The notes below the pieces were generated by a model, which did no database searches, had not been told where the DNA came from, and was given only the letters and a program-made list of their open reading frames with translations. A DNA stretch of 64,000 bases from assembly GCA_016893485.2 (NCBI GenBank), contig JAFEKX020000001.1:8387501-8451500 (forward strand). Reading direction: 5' to 3'. Below, one piece after another: positions 18,050 through 28,637 of this stretch (its first letter is position 1; each line of letters begins with the position of its first letter). The stretch is from Streptomyces sp. P3 (GTDB lineage Bacteria > Actinomycetota > Actinomycetes > Streptomycetales > Streptomycetaceae). The translations under genes were made by a program, and so were the position numbers.

Positions 18050-18947
18050 TCATCCCAGGCTGATCGTGGACTGCACGGGCAGGTGGTCGCTCGGGAACTG
18101 GCTGTTCTCGGAGAAGGTGTTGAGAGCGGTCCGGCGCACGGTGACTCCCGGGAGACCAGAATCCAGTCGATGCGGGGACCTTCCGGCACGAGCGCGCGGT
18201 AGCCGTGGAAGGTGCCGTAGAGCTGCCCGCGCGCCGCGGCCGCGTCCCAGGTGTCCCTGAGGCCCGGGCCCGCGCCCAGCATCGTGGAGTAGACCGAGGT
18301 GGTGTACGCGGCGGTGTTGAAGTCGCCGGTCACCACCAGCGGCAGGGACCCCTCCAGGCGGGCGAGGCGCTCGGCGATGAGGGTGGCGGCACGCTCGCGT
18401 GCGTACTGACTCGCGTTGTCCAGATGGGTGTTGAGGACGTAGAACTCCCGCTCGTCGTCCCCGAGGTCGCGGAAGCGGATCCAGGTGGCGATGCGCGGGT
18501 GGGCGCCGCCCCAGGTGTTCGAGCCGATCACGGCGGGCGTGTCGGAGAGCCAGAACTGGTCGTACGCGACGGGGCGAGCCGGCGGGTGTCGTAGAAGATC
18601 GCCGTCTCCTCGTCGAAGCTGCCGCCCTTGCGGCCGCCGCCGATCCAGTCGTAGTGCGGCGCCAGGTCCTGCTTGATGTCCTGGAGCTGCGCGTAGAGGC
18701 CCTCCTGGGTGCCGATGATGTCGGGTGCCGCGCGGAGCAGCAGGTCGCGCATGACCGGGCGGCGGACCTTCCAGCTGTTGGGTTCGGTGGTGTCGGCGAA
18801 GCGCAGGTTGAATGTCATGACGTCCAGCAGGCGGGTCTCCTTCCGGACGGAGGCGGAGCGTGCGGTTCCGATGAGCGGCAGGGCGATGGCGGCCGCCACC
18901 AGCGTGGTCAGCCCCGCGCGACGGGTCACCGTCCTGGCAGTCGACAT
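18050..18947 (-). CDS. Secreted endonuclease/exonuclease/phosphatase family protein (two frameshifts)
   Basis: A secreted protein of about 298 residues. The N-terminus MSTARTVTRRAGLTTLVA has paired arginines, then a hydrophobic core and ASA-type cleavage site, a Sec or Tat signal. The mature part follows the EEP fold: DVMTFNLRFAD, IIGTQEGLYAQLQDI, ETAIFYDTRRL, FYVLNTHLDNASQYARERA, LPLVVTGDFNTAA and a C-terminal SDHLPVQSTI. These give the Asn, Glu, Asp/Asn and His metal and catalytic residues. Indels near 18575 and 18150 break the frame. The ATG chosen has GGAGGG 6 bases upstream. It could be a nuclease or a phosphodiesterase such as a phospholipase C-type enzyme. Confidence 0.85.
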
Positions 18948-19017
18948 GTGCATCCCTCCCCTTGCGAGTCAGGATGAGGGTGCGCGGCGCCGGGCGGAAG
19001 AGGGCCTCGGGGCGGCA

Positions 19018-19112
19018 GTGAACAGACGGTTCACGGCGTGGACAGGGTGTTGACCGGCGGGAAGCTCCATGGATAACTTCGTTCTACGGATTGTTGATTC
19101 CGTAGAGCGGAA
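19018..19112 (+). promoter_or_regulatory. Cluster of perfect inverted repeats in the divergent promoter region
   Basis: Three perfect inverted repeats lie upstream of the DUF6986 gene. GTGAAC-N5-GTTCAC spans 19018-19034. TCTACGGA-N8-TCCGTAGA spans 19083-19106. TTCCG-TAGAG-CGGAA spans 19098-19112 and shares bases with the second. The overlap of the last two suggests two proteins, or two alternative positions of one dimer, competing just before the start codon. The TTCCG-N5-CGGAA type resembles operators of IclR-family regulators. The regulator is not encoded nearby. Confidence 0.5.
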
Positions 19113-19129
19113 AACTGGAGGGTGTGGGA

Positions 19130-20434
19130 ATGGGTCAGGGCGAGCAGGGAGAAGGTGGCGACGAGCCTCGCGGGCGCGGTCGGCGAGGAGATCAGCGCCT
19201 CCCTGGCACCGGTCGACGCCGAACTGGAGCGCCGCTACCCCGGCGACCCCGGCACCCGCCAGCCCGTCCACACGGTCTACGTCCCCGGTGATGTCTTCGC
19301 CGCCGACACGATCCGCACCTGGGGCGACCGCGCGCTCGCCGCCCTCGACGAACACGCCCCCGACGCGGCCTCCTTCGCCGCCGTCCTCGGCCTCTCCGAC
19401 GACCTCGCGGAGCCGTCCACGCGCGCGTGCGGGCCAAGTTGGAGCACGAGCCCATCGAGGACCTGCGCGTCGACTTCGAGGACGGCTACGGCCCCCGCCC
19501 CGACGCCGAGGAGGACGCGGCCGCCGCCCGCGCGGCCCGCCTCATCGCCGAGGCGTACCAGCAGGGCACGGCGGCGCCGTACATGGGCATCCGGATGAAG
19601 TGCATGGAGGCGCCGGTGCGCGACCGGGGCATCCGCACCCTCGACATCTTCCTCACCGGGCTCATGGAGGCCGGCGGGCTGCCCGACGGCCTGGTCCTGA
19701 CGCTCCCCAAGGTCACCTACGCCGAGCAGGTCACCGCGATGGTGCGCCTCCTGGAGGCCTTCGAGAAGGCGCGCGGGCTCGAACAGGGCCGGATCGGCTT
19801 CGAGATCCAGATCGAGACCAGCCAGTCCATCCTCGCCACCGACGGCACCGCCACCGTCGCCCGCATGATCCAGGCCGCCGAGGGCCGCGCCAGCGGACTG
19901 CACTACGGCACCTTCGACTACAGCGCCTGCCTCGGCGTCTCCGCCGCCTACCAGGCCAGCGACCACCCGGCCGCCGATCACGCCAAGGCGATCATGCAGG
20001 TCGCGGCGGCGGGGACGGGCGTACGGGTGTCGGACGGCTCGACGAACGTCCTCCCCCGTCGGGCCCACCGCGAAGGTCCACGACGCCTGGCGCCTGCACT
20101 ACGGCCTCACCCGCCGGGCCCTGTCCCGCGCGTACTACCAGGGCTGGGACATGCACCCCGCCCACATCCCCACCCGCTACGCGGCCGTCTTCGCCTTCTA
20201 CCGCGAGGGCTTCGAACAGGCCGCCCGCGCCTCGCCCGCTACGCCAACCACGCCGGCGGCGACGTCATGGACGAACCCGCCACCGCGAAGGCCCTCAGCG
20301 GATATCTGCTGCGCGGCCTGGACTGCGGCGCGCTCGACATCGCCGAGGTGGCCAGGGCGACCGGCCTGACCCGGATGGACCTGGAGGGCTTCGCGTCGCC
20401 CCGCCGAGGCGACCTCACGGCGTCCGCCAAGTAG
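19130..20434 (+). CDS. DUF6986 / aldolase-citrate lyase-like family protein (frameshifted by indels)
   Basis: A protein of about 435 residues related to the HpcH/HpaI and citrate-lyase-beta TIM-barrel group. Key stretches are VHTVYVPGDVF, EPIEDLRVDFEDGYGPRPDA with the acidic metal-ligand cluster, MGIRMKCMEAP, GLVLTLPKVTYAEQVTAMV, FEIQIETSQSIL and LHYGTFDYSACLGVSAAYQ. The family uses a divalent metal to cleave or condense 2-oxoacids or their CoA esters; the substrate here is unknown. Four indels occur, near 19140, 19420, 20060 and 20238. The ATG is preceded by GGAGGG at 7 bases. Tight inverted repeats in front of it point to repressor control. Confidence 0.8.
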
Positions 20435-20551
20435 CGGACCTGTCACAGGTGTTGGTGCCCGCGTCCGTTGTCACCGCCGCCCCGTAGGCTGTACGGCGTT
20501 CATGGATGTGCCACGGGACGGAGCGGCGGTGCCTTCGGGGAGAGCGGACGC

Positions 20552-23364
20552 GTGGACGGGGGCGACCGGTTGCTGGCCGGGCGGTATCGCGTCGTGGCGC
20601 GCCTCGGGCGCGGCGGCATGGGTGTCGTCTGGCGGGCCGTCGACGAGGTCCTCGGCCGCGAGGTCGCCGTCAAGGAACTGCGCACCTTCACCGACGCGCA
20701 CGGCCCCGAACTCGCCGATCTACGGCTGCGGATGCAGCGCGAGGCGCGGGCGGCGGCGCGGGTCCGGGCACCCGGGGTGATCGCCGTGCACGACATCGCC
20801 GAGGTCGACGGACGCCCGCTGATCGTCATGGAACTGATCGACGGGCCCTCCTGGACGACGTGCTGAGCGAGCGCGGTCCGATCGACCCGCGCGAGGCGGC
20901 CGGGATCGGCGCGAAGGTGATGGAGGCGCTGGCCGCGGCGCACGCCGTAGGTGTCCTGCACCGCGATGTGAAGCCCGGGAACATCCTGCTGGACCGCTCG
21001 GGCCGGGTCGTCCTCACCGACTTCGGCATCGCCACGATGGACGACCCCGGCGACGGCTCCGCCACCCACCTCACCCGCAGCGGCGAACTCATCGGCTCCC
21101 TGGACTACTTGGCTCCCGAACGCGCCCAAGGCGCCGACCCCGGCCCGGCCTCCGACGTCTGGGCCCTGGGCGCCACGCTGTACGCCGCCGTCGAGGGCAC
21201 GTCTCCGTTCCGCCGCACCTCCACGTACTCCACCCTCACGGCCATCGTCTCCGAACCGCTGCCGGAACCCCGACGGGCGGGCGACTTGGACCCGTACTGC
21301 GCCAACTGATGCAGAAGCGGGCGGAGTTGCGCCCCGACGCCGGACGGGCGCGGGGGATGCTGGAGACGGTGGCGCGGGGGCGGGGACGGATACGCCTACG
21401 GCTGTGTTGCGCGGAACGTACGGGGTGGTGGGGGCCGGTGCCGGGAGCTCGGAGGAGGTAACGGGGTCCGGGGAACCGGGACTTGAGGTCTCGGAGCGCG
21501 CTCGGGACCGGGAGCCGGATGCGGATCCCGTTGAGTTGACGGGGTCCGAGGAGGGCTCGGGGTCGGAGACGCGGCGGGGATGGGCGCGGGGGCCGGTGGC
21601 TCGGCGGGCATGGGCGCTGGGGGTGAAGGCGTGGCCGGGCCGGGCGCCGGGGCCGGAGGGGCGGCCGGGCAGGGCTCGGGATCCGCAGGGTCCGGGGCTC
21701 CGGTCGGACAGGGGCGGGGGTGGCGGAGGCTTCCGATCCGGGCGAGGCGGGATGTGGCGGTGCGGTACCGGGCGGAGGGGCCGGTCCGGGGCGCAATTCG
21801 GTGGCGGGGCGCCGGATGGCGGCGGTCGGTCCGGGCCGGGGTTCGGAGATGCGGTGCCGGGTGATGGCAGCCCGGCCGAGGCGCGATTCGGTGGTGCGGT
21901 GCCGGGCGGCGTGAACGGGGCCGGGTCGGGATTCGATGGTGCGGTGGCGGATGGCGGCGGCCGGTCCGGTCCGGGATTCGGTGATGGGGCGCCGAGCGGT
22001 GACGGTTGGTCCGAAGTGGAATTCGGTGGTGCTGCGCGAGGTGGTGGCGGCGGGTTCGGTCCGGGATTCGGCGATGGGGCGCCGGGGGCGACGGCCGGTC
22101 CGAAGCGCAATGTGGTGGTGCTGCGCGAGGTGGCGGCGGCGGGCCCGAGGCGGAATTCAGTGGCGGGGCGCCAGGCGGCGGTGGCCGGTCCGCGGCGATG
22201 TCCGATGGTCCCGCGCCAGGCAGCGGCGCCGGCTCCGAGCCGAGTTTTGGCGGTGCTGCGTCGGACGGCGCCGACCCCTCCGACCACGGATCCGGTAGCG
22301 CGGCGCCACACAGCGCCGGCCCGTCCCAACAGCCCAGGGCCCGGCCAGTCGTGACCGGTTCCGTCGATGGCCCCGGGCCGGAGGGCACACCGGCATCTGG
22401 GGCACCGGGAGTCCTGGGCGTCGGCGTACCAGGCGGAGACAGCGGCGGAGTCCGAAGCGGCGGCGCAACACCCTGGTTCCTCGGGAGAGTTCGGTGCGGC
22501 CGAGTGGAACCCAGGAGCCCGGGACAGCCCACCTCGGCCACGCCCGAGCCGCACTCCGCGCCCTGGTCCGCGGCGCACCCGCAGGGGCCCGGTGCCACGG
22601 CCCCCTCCCCAGTCGTACCGCAGGGTTTCGGCCCACCCCTCGCCCCCGCACCGCACACGTCCGCCCCCACCGGCCCCGTCGACCCCGCCACCCCGCCCCA
22701 CCGAAGGGCACGCATCCTGATCGCAGCCGTGGCCAGTGCCGTCGTCCTCGTCGGCGCCGGGGTCGCCTACGCCCTGCACAACGCGCACGAGAACGAGGCC
22801 GACACGCGGCCTTCGGTGGCGTCCGCTCCGGCCAGTGCTGTTTCCTCGCCCACGGGGCACACCGACGCCGGTCACTCGGGCGCCCCAAAGCCCACGGGGC
22901 AGAACGAGGAGAAGACTCCGGACCCGGCCGGGACGCAGGGCGGGCACAGCGAGCCCACGCCCTCGGAGCGGGGTTCCGCCTCGGCTCCGGTCAAGCCCAC
23001 GGCCGGTAGCAGCGCCGGTCGCAGCAAGGGCGGTTCGGGCGGCGGGGGTTCGACGGGAAGTTCCAGCTCGCCCAGCCCGGCCGCCGCCTGTCAGGGCATC
23101 GGTGGTGGCAGGTACAACTGCCAGGTGTGGCGCAGCGCGAAGTCCTACACCGCGTCCGGCAATGAAGTCGGTGTCCTCGGCTCGGGTACCAACTACTTCT
23201 TCTGTCAGCAGGACTTGGGCCGTCGCGAGACCTACGGCCAGTGGACCAACACCTGGTGGGCGAAGACGGACGACGACAGCGGCAACACGAACGTCTACGT
23301 CAGCGTCGTCTACCTCAAGGGCGGCGACAACGACGAACCTGTCCCGGGGCTCCCGGTCTGCTGA
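20552..23364 (+). CDS. Transmembrane serine/threonine protein kinase (frameshifted by indels)
   Basis: A kinase of about 930 residues. The kinase domain starts RYRVVARLGRGGMGVVWRAV (Gly loop), with AVKEL (Lys), VLHRDVKPGNILLD (catalytic loop), TDFGIA (DFG) and YLAPERAQG. A long Gly/Pro/Ser-rich linker follows, with imperfect FGDGAP-type repeats. Then comes one membrane helix, RILIAAVASAVVLVGAGVAY, and an outside domain ending with CQGIGGGRYNCQVWRSA, NYFFCQQDLGRR and GLPVC, four cysteines in a small beta-rich domain. Breaks occur near 20850, 21295, 21385 and at several linker sites. The GTG start has GGGGAG 9 bases upstream. It would sense an outside signal and phosphorylate cytoplasmic targets, in the Hanks/PASTA-kinase style but without PASTA repeats. 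Confidence 0.85.
21700..22320 (+). repeat. G-rich imperfect coding repeats in the kinase linker
   Basis: About 600 bases with many irregular copies of GGATTCGGTGATGGGGCGCC-like units, spaced roughly 60-75 bases. They encode variants of GFGDGAPGDG and FGGGAP. The coding strand is strongly G-rich with frequent GGG/GGGG runs, so it may form G-quadruplexes and is prone to slippage. The reading frame also changes repeatedly here. Confidence 0.6.
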
Positions 23365-24142
23365 GGCCGTACGAAGCGCTCGAGGCCCGACACCGTCACC
23401 AGCCCCTCCTCCAGGAACAGCCGCGTACCCCGGTCGCACAACGACCGGTCGGCCCGCGCCCGCGCGCAGAACTCCTCCGGCGTCCGCCCGAACAGTCTCC
23501 TCAACTCCGCCGAGGCGTCAAGCAGTTCGGTGAGGAGCACCCGCTCACCCGGGTGCCGGCGCGGCACACCCATGCCGTCCCGCAGGACCCGTTCCGGTTG
23601 ACGTAGACATGCACGCCACGCACCAACTGCCCCGAACCCGAACCCGAACCCGAACCCGAACCCGAATCGACATGGACGACTGACCCCGGCAACCACGCCC
23701 GGTCGTACGCCCTTTCACTCGCGTCCACCACCGCGAGCTGCCGCGCGTCGAACCACGTCACGAACAACTCCCGCACCACACCGGGTGCGTAGACCGGCGA
23801 CGCCGACACATACCCCATGCGGCTCACATGCGCGGAGACACCGACGCCGATCCCCGTGACCCGTACCTTCACCATCGGAACGGGGGACGTGATCCCGAAC
23901 TCCGTCATCTTGTGGCGCAGTTGAGCGGGACAGGCGTTGGAGCCGATCGCCAGGACCGGCGTGCGGTCCTCGTACGTCACGTGGTCGTCGAGCGGCAACA
24001 GCCGGTCCCCGACGAGGAGTCCGGACTCGGCGGGCCACGCCCCGGGGTAGAGGAGCGGCTCCTCACGCGGCGCCCGAGCGAGCCCCAGCGCCTCCAACGT
24101 CCGGGCCATGCGATCCGCCCGGTCGCTCATACCGTCGCTCAT
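23310..24142 (-). CDS. Hypothetical protein, possibly gamma-glutamylcyclotransferase-like (one frameshift)
   Basis: A protein of about 275 residues of unknown function. It has TPVLAIGSNACPAQLRHKM, YVSASPVYAPGVVRELFVTW and ARQLAVVDASERAYDRA. The GSN motif near a strand and the later E-rich turn recall the gamma-glutamylcyclotransferase fold (YGSN loop), but the similarity is weak. A Ser-Gly repeat (SGSGSGSGSGSG) comes from six CCCGAA hexamers. The C-terminal third, VLLTELLDASAELRRLFGRT and FLEEGLVTVSGLERF, is in another frame after an indel near 23597. Its 3' end overlaps the kinase gene by 55 bases, tail to tail. The start is uncertain among in-frame ATGs at 24142, 24130 and 24109. Confidence 0.55.
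23631..23666 (+). repeat. Hexanucleotide tandem repeat (CCCGAA)6
   Basis: Six perfect copies of CCCGAA lie within the minus-strand hypothetical gene and encode alternating Gly-Ser. Copy-number changes would keep the frame, adding or removing Ser-Gly pairs. Confidence 0.9.
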
Positions 24143-24161
24143 ACCGTCGTGCACGCGCCGC

Positions 24162-25198
24162 TCACTCCGACGGCGGGAGTTCACCCGATCCCCGGGTGAT
24201 CAACCGGGTCGGCAACTCGATGCGCTCCGGCGCGATCAGCGTGCCGTCCAGCTGCCGGAAGAGCCGGTCGGCCGCCGTACGGCCGAGCGCCGCCGCGTCC
24301 TGCGCGACGACCGTGACGCCCGGCTGGAGCAGATCGGCGAGTTCGAAGTCGTCGAAGCCGACCAGGGCGATCCGGCGCGACTGCTCGGCCAGGACGCGGA
24401 CGACGGTGACCGTCACACGGTTGTTGCCGGCGAAGATCGCGGTGACGGGGAGGGCCCGGTCAGCATCTCCTCGGCGGCCCGCCGCACCCGGACCGGGTCG
24501 GTCACGCCGAGGGACATCCAGGCGTCCTCGACCTCTGTCCCCGCGTCCTCCATCGCCGCCCGGTACCCGCGCAGACGCTCGGCGGCCGTGTGGATGCGGG
24601 GCATGTCACCGATGAAGCCGATACGCCGGTGGCCGTGGGAGATGAGGTGAGTGACACCGTCCCGCGCGCCGCCGTAGCTGTCCGACAGGACGACGTCCGC
24701 GTCGATCTGCCCGGCCGGACGGTCCACGAACACCGTCGCGACGCCCGCCTTGATCTCCGGCTCCAGATAGCGGTGGTCGTCCCCGGCCGGGATGACCACC
24801 AGACCGTCCACCCGCCGGGCGCACAGCGCGAGCACCAACTCCTGCTCGCGGTCGGGGTCTTCGGCGCTGGAGCCGTTGATCAGCAGGGCACCGTGAGCGC
24901 GGGCCACCTCTTCGACGGCGCGGCTGAGAGGGCCGTAGAACGGGTCGGCGAGGTCCTCCAGGACGAGGCCGATGCTGGCCGTGCGGCCCTTGCGCAGGAC
25001 GCGGGCGCTGTCGTTGCGGCGGAAGCCGAGCGCGTCGATGGCCTCCTGGACCCGGCGCTCGGTGTCCGGGGTGACGCCCGGTTCGCCGTTGACCACGCGC
25101 GACACCGTTTTCAGGCCGACACCGGCGCGCGCGGCCACGTCCTTCATGGTCGGACGGTTGCCGTAGCGGTTCTCGGGGCGGCGGGCGGTCTCTGGCAC
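24162..25198 (-). CDS. LacI family transcriptional regulator (one frameshift)
   Basis: A sugar-responsive repressor of about 345 residues. The helix-turn-helix is PTMKDVAARAGVGLKTVSRV followed by VNGEPGVTPDTERRV, and the hinge continues DALGFRRNDSARVLRKG. The periplasmic-binding-protein-like core has SIGLVLEDLADPFYG, DGLVVIPAGDDHRYL, GHRRIGFIGDM and, after a break near 24462, VTAIFAGNNR...ALVGFDDFELADLL. The start chosen is the GTG before PETARRPENRYGN. It is divergent from a ROK kinase, with a perfect GACAACGTTGTC operator between them, and next to an alpha-galactosidase and sugar ABC genes. It is therefore the probable local repressor of galactoside use. Confidence 0.9.
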
Positions 25199-25281
25199 GA
25201 TGCGCTGTCCTGTCCTGTCGTCCACGGGGATGCATAGGTCCATGGGTTTGTATGAGGATGTGGCGTCGAGCATAGAGCCTG

Positions 25282-25293
25282 GACAACGTTGTC
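25282..25293 (+). promoter_or_regulatory. LacI-family operator
   Basis: GACAACGTTGTC is a perfect 12-bp palindrome with the central CpG step typical of LacI-family operators. It lies in the gap between the divergent LacI-family and ROK kinase genes, where it could control both. Confidence 0.7.
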
Positions 25294-25402
25294 ATGTGCG
25301 AGAGAGACTGTCCACCGATATCTCCGGCCTGCGCCCCCACCGCGAGACCGGCCCATCTCACCTTCTGGTGGTTCTCATGTTTGACGGGGAGATCTGACAC
25401 TG

Positions 25403-26356
25403 ATGCACACCGACCTCGTGGCCGCGCTCGACATCGGCGGCACCAAGATCGCCGGGGCGCTGGTGGACGGCCACGGCAAGATCCTGGTGCGAGCACAGCG
25501 CCCGACGCCCTCGCAGGACGACGGCGACACCGTGATGCGAGCCGTGGAGGAGGTGCTCGGGGAACTCACCGCATCGCCTTCGTGGTCCCGGGCGGGCGCC
25601 CTCGGCATCGGCAGCGCGGGTCCCGTGGACGCCTCCGCGGGCACCGTGAGCCCGGTCAACGTGCCGGGCTGGCGCGATTTTCCGCTGGTGGAGCGGGTGC
25701 GTGCGGCGACCGGTGACCTGCCCGTCGCGCTGATCGGCGACGGCGTGGCGATCACGGCGGCCGAGCACTGGCAGGGCGCCGCACGCGGACACGCCAACGC
25801 GCTGTGCATGGTGGTGTCCACGGGTGTCGGCGGGGGCCTCGTCCTGAACGGCCAGCTGCATCCCGGGCCGACCGGCAACGCGGGACACATCGGCCACATC
25901 AGCGTCGACCTGGACGGCGACCCCTGCCCGTGCGGTTCGCGCGGCTGTGTCGAGCGGATCGCCAGTGGTCCCAACATCGCCCGGCGAGCGGTCGAGGGCG
26001 GCTGGCGGCCGGGTCCGGACGGCGATGCCTCGGCCGCCGCGGTGGCCGCCGCAGCCCGTGCCGGTGACCCGGTCGCCGTGGCCTCCTTCGAGCGGGCCGC
26101 GCAGGCCCTCGCGGCCGGGATCGCGGCCACCGCGACCCTCGTCGAGATCGACATCGCCGTGATCGGCGGAGGTGTGGGCAAGGCGGGCGACGTGCTCTTC
26201 ACGCCCTTGCGCAAGGCGCTGAGCGACTACGCGACGCTGTCCTTCGTGCGGCGCCTCACGGTGACACCGGCTCAGATGGGCACGGACGCCGGGCTGGTGG
26301 GAGCGGCCGCGGCCGCGCTCGCCGGGCAGACGAGCGCGACCTCGGCCGTGGTGTGA
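25403..26356 (+). CDS. ROK family sugar kinase (glucokinase-like)
   Basis: An intact 317-residue ROK protein without the N-terminal HTH, hence an enzyme rather than a regulator. It has the ATP-binding DIGGTKIAGALVDGHGKI, LGIGSAGPVDASAG, the VSTGVGGGLVLNGQL phosphate motif, the ROK signature GNAGHIGHISVD with the zinc motif CPCGSRGCVERIASGP, and AVIGGGVGKAGDVL. The HxxxH and three-cysteine zinc site is complete. It would phosphorylate a hexose in the cytoplasm. Given its neighbours, galactose, glucose or melibiose-derived sugar is plausible. It is divergent from the LacI repressor and shares its operator. Confidence 0.93.
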   Translation: MHTDLVAALDIGGTKIAGALVDGHGKILVRAQRPTPSQDDGDTVMRAVEEVLGELTASPSWSRAGALGIGSAGPVDASAGTVSPVNVPGWRDFPLVERVRAATGDLPVALIGDGVAITAAEHWQGAARGHANALCMVVSTGVGGGLVLNGQLHPGPTGNAGHIGHISVDLDGDPCPCGSRGCVERIASGPNIARRAVEGGWRPGPDGDASAAAVAAAARAGDPVAVASFERAAQALAAGIAATATLVEIDIAVIGGGVGKAGDVLFTPLRKALSDYATLSFVRRLTVTPAQMGTDAGLVGAAAAALAGQTSATSAVV

Positions 26357-26418
26357 ACCGCCGAGCGGCCGAAACGTTCGCTCAGCGGCCTATGCCCCGT
26401 GAAGGCAATTCGCCCGGC

Positions 26419-28429
26419 TCAGCAGGTGAGTTGAGCGTCCGCCCAGTCCGCGTGGTCCGAGTCGATTCCGTCGCCGCCGTCGGTGACGACGAGTCGGACC
26501 ACCTGGGCGCCGGTCACGTCCGCCGTGACCGGCTGGGCGGGCATCGCGTTGGTGAGGACGCCGGTCGAGGCGACCTTGGTGCCGTCCGCCCAGATCTCGA
26601 AGGCGACGGTGCCGTTCGCGCCCTTCTCGTCGTCCACACCGACGTCCGCGGTGACCTTCTCGCAGGCCTTCCCGGTGTAGTACCGCACCTCGCTCTCGGC
26701 GTGGACACCGAGTCCCTTGGCGTACACCACACCGCCCAAGGTGATCGGATGTCCGTCGCCCGCGGCGCTCTCCCCGTTGCTCGTATTGCGCTCAACCGGC
26801 CCGTATCCATTGGCCGTCGACATCCACGGAAGGTCACCGAGGTACGAGGTCCCGGCCGGCGGCGCGACCACCACGGACGCGGTGAAGGGCAGCGTGCTGG
26901 TGACCCGGGCACCGGTCGGCGAGCGGTAACTCGCCCTGAGGGTCAGGTCGTACGACCCCGTCGGCGTCCCGGCGGGCGCGGTGATCGTCCACTTCGTGCG
27001 CAGGGCCCGCCCTGTCCGTACGGCCCGCGCGGTCGTCGGGGAGGTGGCCCGGATCTTCCAACCCTGGGGCCCGGTCAGGCCGATGGAGACGTGTTCGGCG
27101 GTCGTCCGGCCGAGGTCGGTGACCGTCGTGGTGAGCGGGGTCGGGTGGCCGCCTGCACCAACGGGGCGTTCGCCAGGGCGAGTTCGACGGCGGGCGGGTT
27201 CTTGAGCGCGTGCCGGTCGGCGGAGACCCGTACGAGGACCGTGCCGTGGGCCGGGACGGTCGCGGAGATCGTGCCCGCGGTGTTGTAGCTCCTGTGCTGC
27301 CACAGGTCGCGCAGGGTGTAGGCGCGGGCGCCGGGGAGGCCGACGGCCGCCGCGGTGGTGGCGATGCGCTGGGCGCTGCCGGACTCGTTGAACAGCGCGA
27401 CCGTACGGCTGCCGTCCTTCATCTCCTTGGCCACGACCCAGCGTCCGCCCTCGGACGTGACAACGTTTCCCTGCTTGCCCAGCGGGTCCTGGTCGACCGC
27501 GATGACCTCCTTGTTGTCGAGGATGTCGAAGGTCGCGGGGGTGGCCGTGCGCAGGTCCGAGCCGATGAGGAGCGGTGCGGCCATGATCGACCACAGCGAG
27601 AAGTGCGAGCGGTACTCGGTGTCCGTCATGCCGCCGTTGCCGACCTCCAGCATGTCGGGGTCGTTCCAGTGCCCGGGTCCGCGTACCGCGCGAGGGGCAG
27701 GTTCTGCTTGAGGATCGACAGCATCGAGCCCCAGTTGTCGCTGATGTCGCCGGTCGTGCGCCACAGATGTCCGATGTCCGAGGCCCATTCCCAGGGCTTG
27801 TTCTCGCCCCATTCGCAGATGCTGAAGACGATCGGGCGGCCCGTCGCCTTCAGAGCGTCACGCATCGTGGTGTAGCGCGTCCTGGCGTCCACGCCCTGGT
27901 TGTTGCAGTTGTCGTACTTGAGATAGTCCACGCCCCAGTCGGCGAACTGCTGGGCGTCGCTGTACTCATGGCCGAGGCCGCCCGGAAAGCCCGCGTCGTT
28001 GCATGTCCTGGTGCCGGCGCTGGTGTAAATGCCGAGTTTGAGGCCTTTGGAGTGCACGTAATCCGCGACCGCCTTGATTCCGTGCGGGAATCGGACCGGG
28101 TCGGGGACGAGTTTGCCGTCGGCGTCGCGGTTCGGCAGAGCCCAGCAGTCGTCGAGGTTGACGTACTGGTAGCCGGCCGCTTTCAGGCCTTTGGTGACGA
28201 AGATGTCCGCGATTCCCTCGACCATGGATTCGTTGAATTCGGGACGACAGTTGGTGGAGTTCCAGTTGTTGAAACCCATGGGAGGTGTGAGCGCCTGACC
28301 GTCCGCCAGGGCGGGGGTCACGGGGTCCTGCGCGACGGCCGGCACGGTGAGGCCGCCCGTGCACAACAGCCCGGTGGCGAGGGCTCCGACCAGTCTTCTG
28401 CGGGTCGTGCGGGTGTGAAGGTGACGCAT
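26419..28429 (-). CDS. Secreted alpha-galactosidase GH27 with NPCBM domain (two frameshifts)
   Basis: A secreted enzyme of about 670 residues. The signal peptide is MRHLHTRTTRRRLVGALATG with a hydrophobic core and AVAQ cleavage. The catalytic domain begins LTPPMGFNNWNSTNC, with YQYVNLDDCWAL, LGIYTSAGTRTC and DYLKYDNCNNQG, where the KYD aspartate is the GH27 nucleophile. HWNDPDMLEVGNGGMTD carries the acid/base region. After an Ig-like segment, the C-terminus (TSYLGDLPWMS...GVHAESEVRYYTGKACEKV) is an NPCBM galactose-binding domain. Breaks are near 27672 and 27150. GGAGGA lies about 8 bases before the ATG. It would release galactose from alpha-galactosides for the neighbouring transporter. Confidence 0.94.
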
Positions 28430-28560
28430 CGTGACGTTCCTCCGGACTCGCGAAAGATGGGATGACTGCATGTACGTGTCATGGTGCGCGTTTACGGTAG
28501 GACGTGTCGGACTCTGTTGGAAGACTTCAGTAACGGTTGTTCGATATCTCGTCAAACCTC

Positions 28561-28589
28561 TTGACTGCTCCGCCACATGGGGGTGAGAT
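28561..28589 (+). promoter_or_regulatory. Promoter of the sugar ABC transporter operon
   Basis: TTGACT (28561-28566) and TGAGAT (28584-28589) are 17 bases apart, a good fit for a housekeeping promoter. It reads into the substrate-binding lipoprotein gene, with the ATG about 49 bases past the -10 box and a GAGGAGGGGG ribosome site between. Confidence 0.6.
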
Positions 28590-28637
28590 CCAACCCTCGC
28601 GTTCGGTTGTGTTGGGTGGCACCCCGAGGAGGGGGAC

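Noticed and set aside
20500..23439. A very long (about 980-codon) open frame on the minus strand opposite the Ser/Thr kinase
   Set aside because: It is rich in Pro, Arg and Thr with no domain signal, exactly what the antisense of a G-rich Streptomyces gene produces. The plus strand has a full kinase domain.
23631..23666. Phase-variation switch at the CCCGAA repeat
   Set aside because: The unit is six bases, so slippage would keep the reading frame and could only change the number of Ser-Gly pairs.
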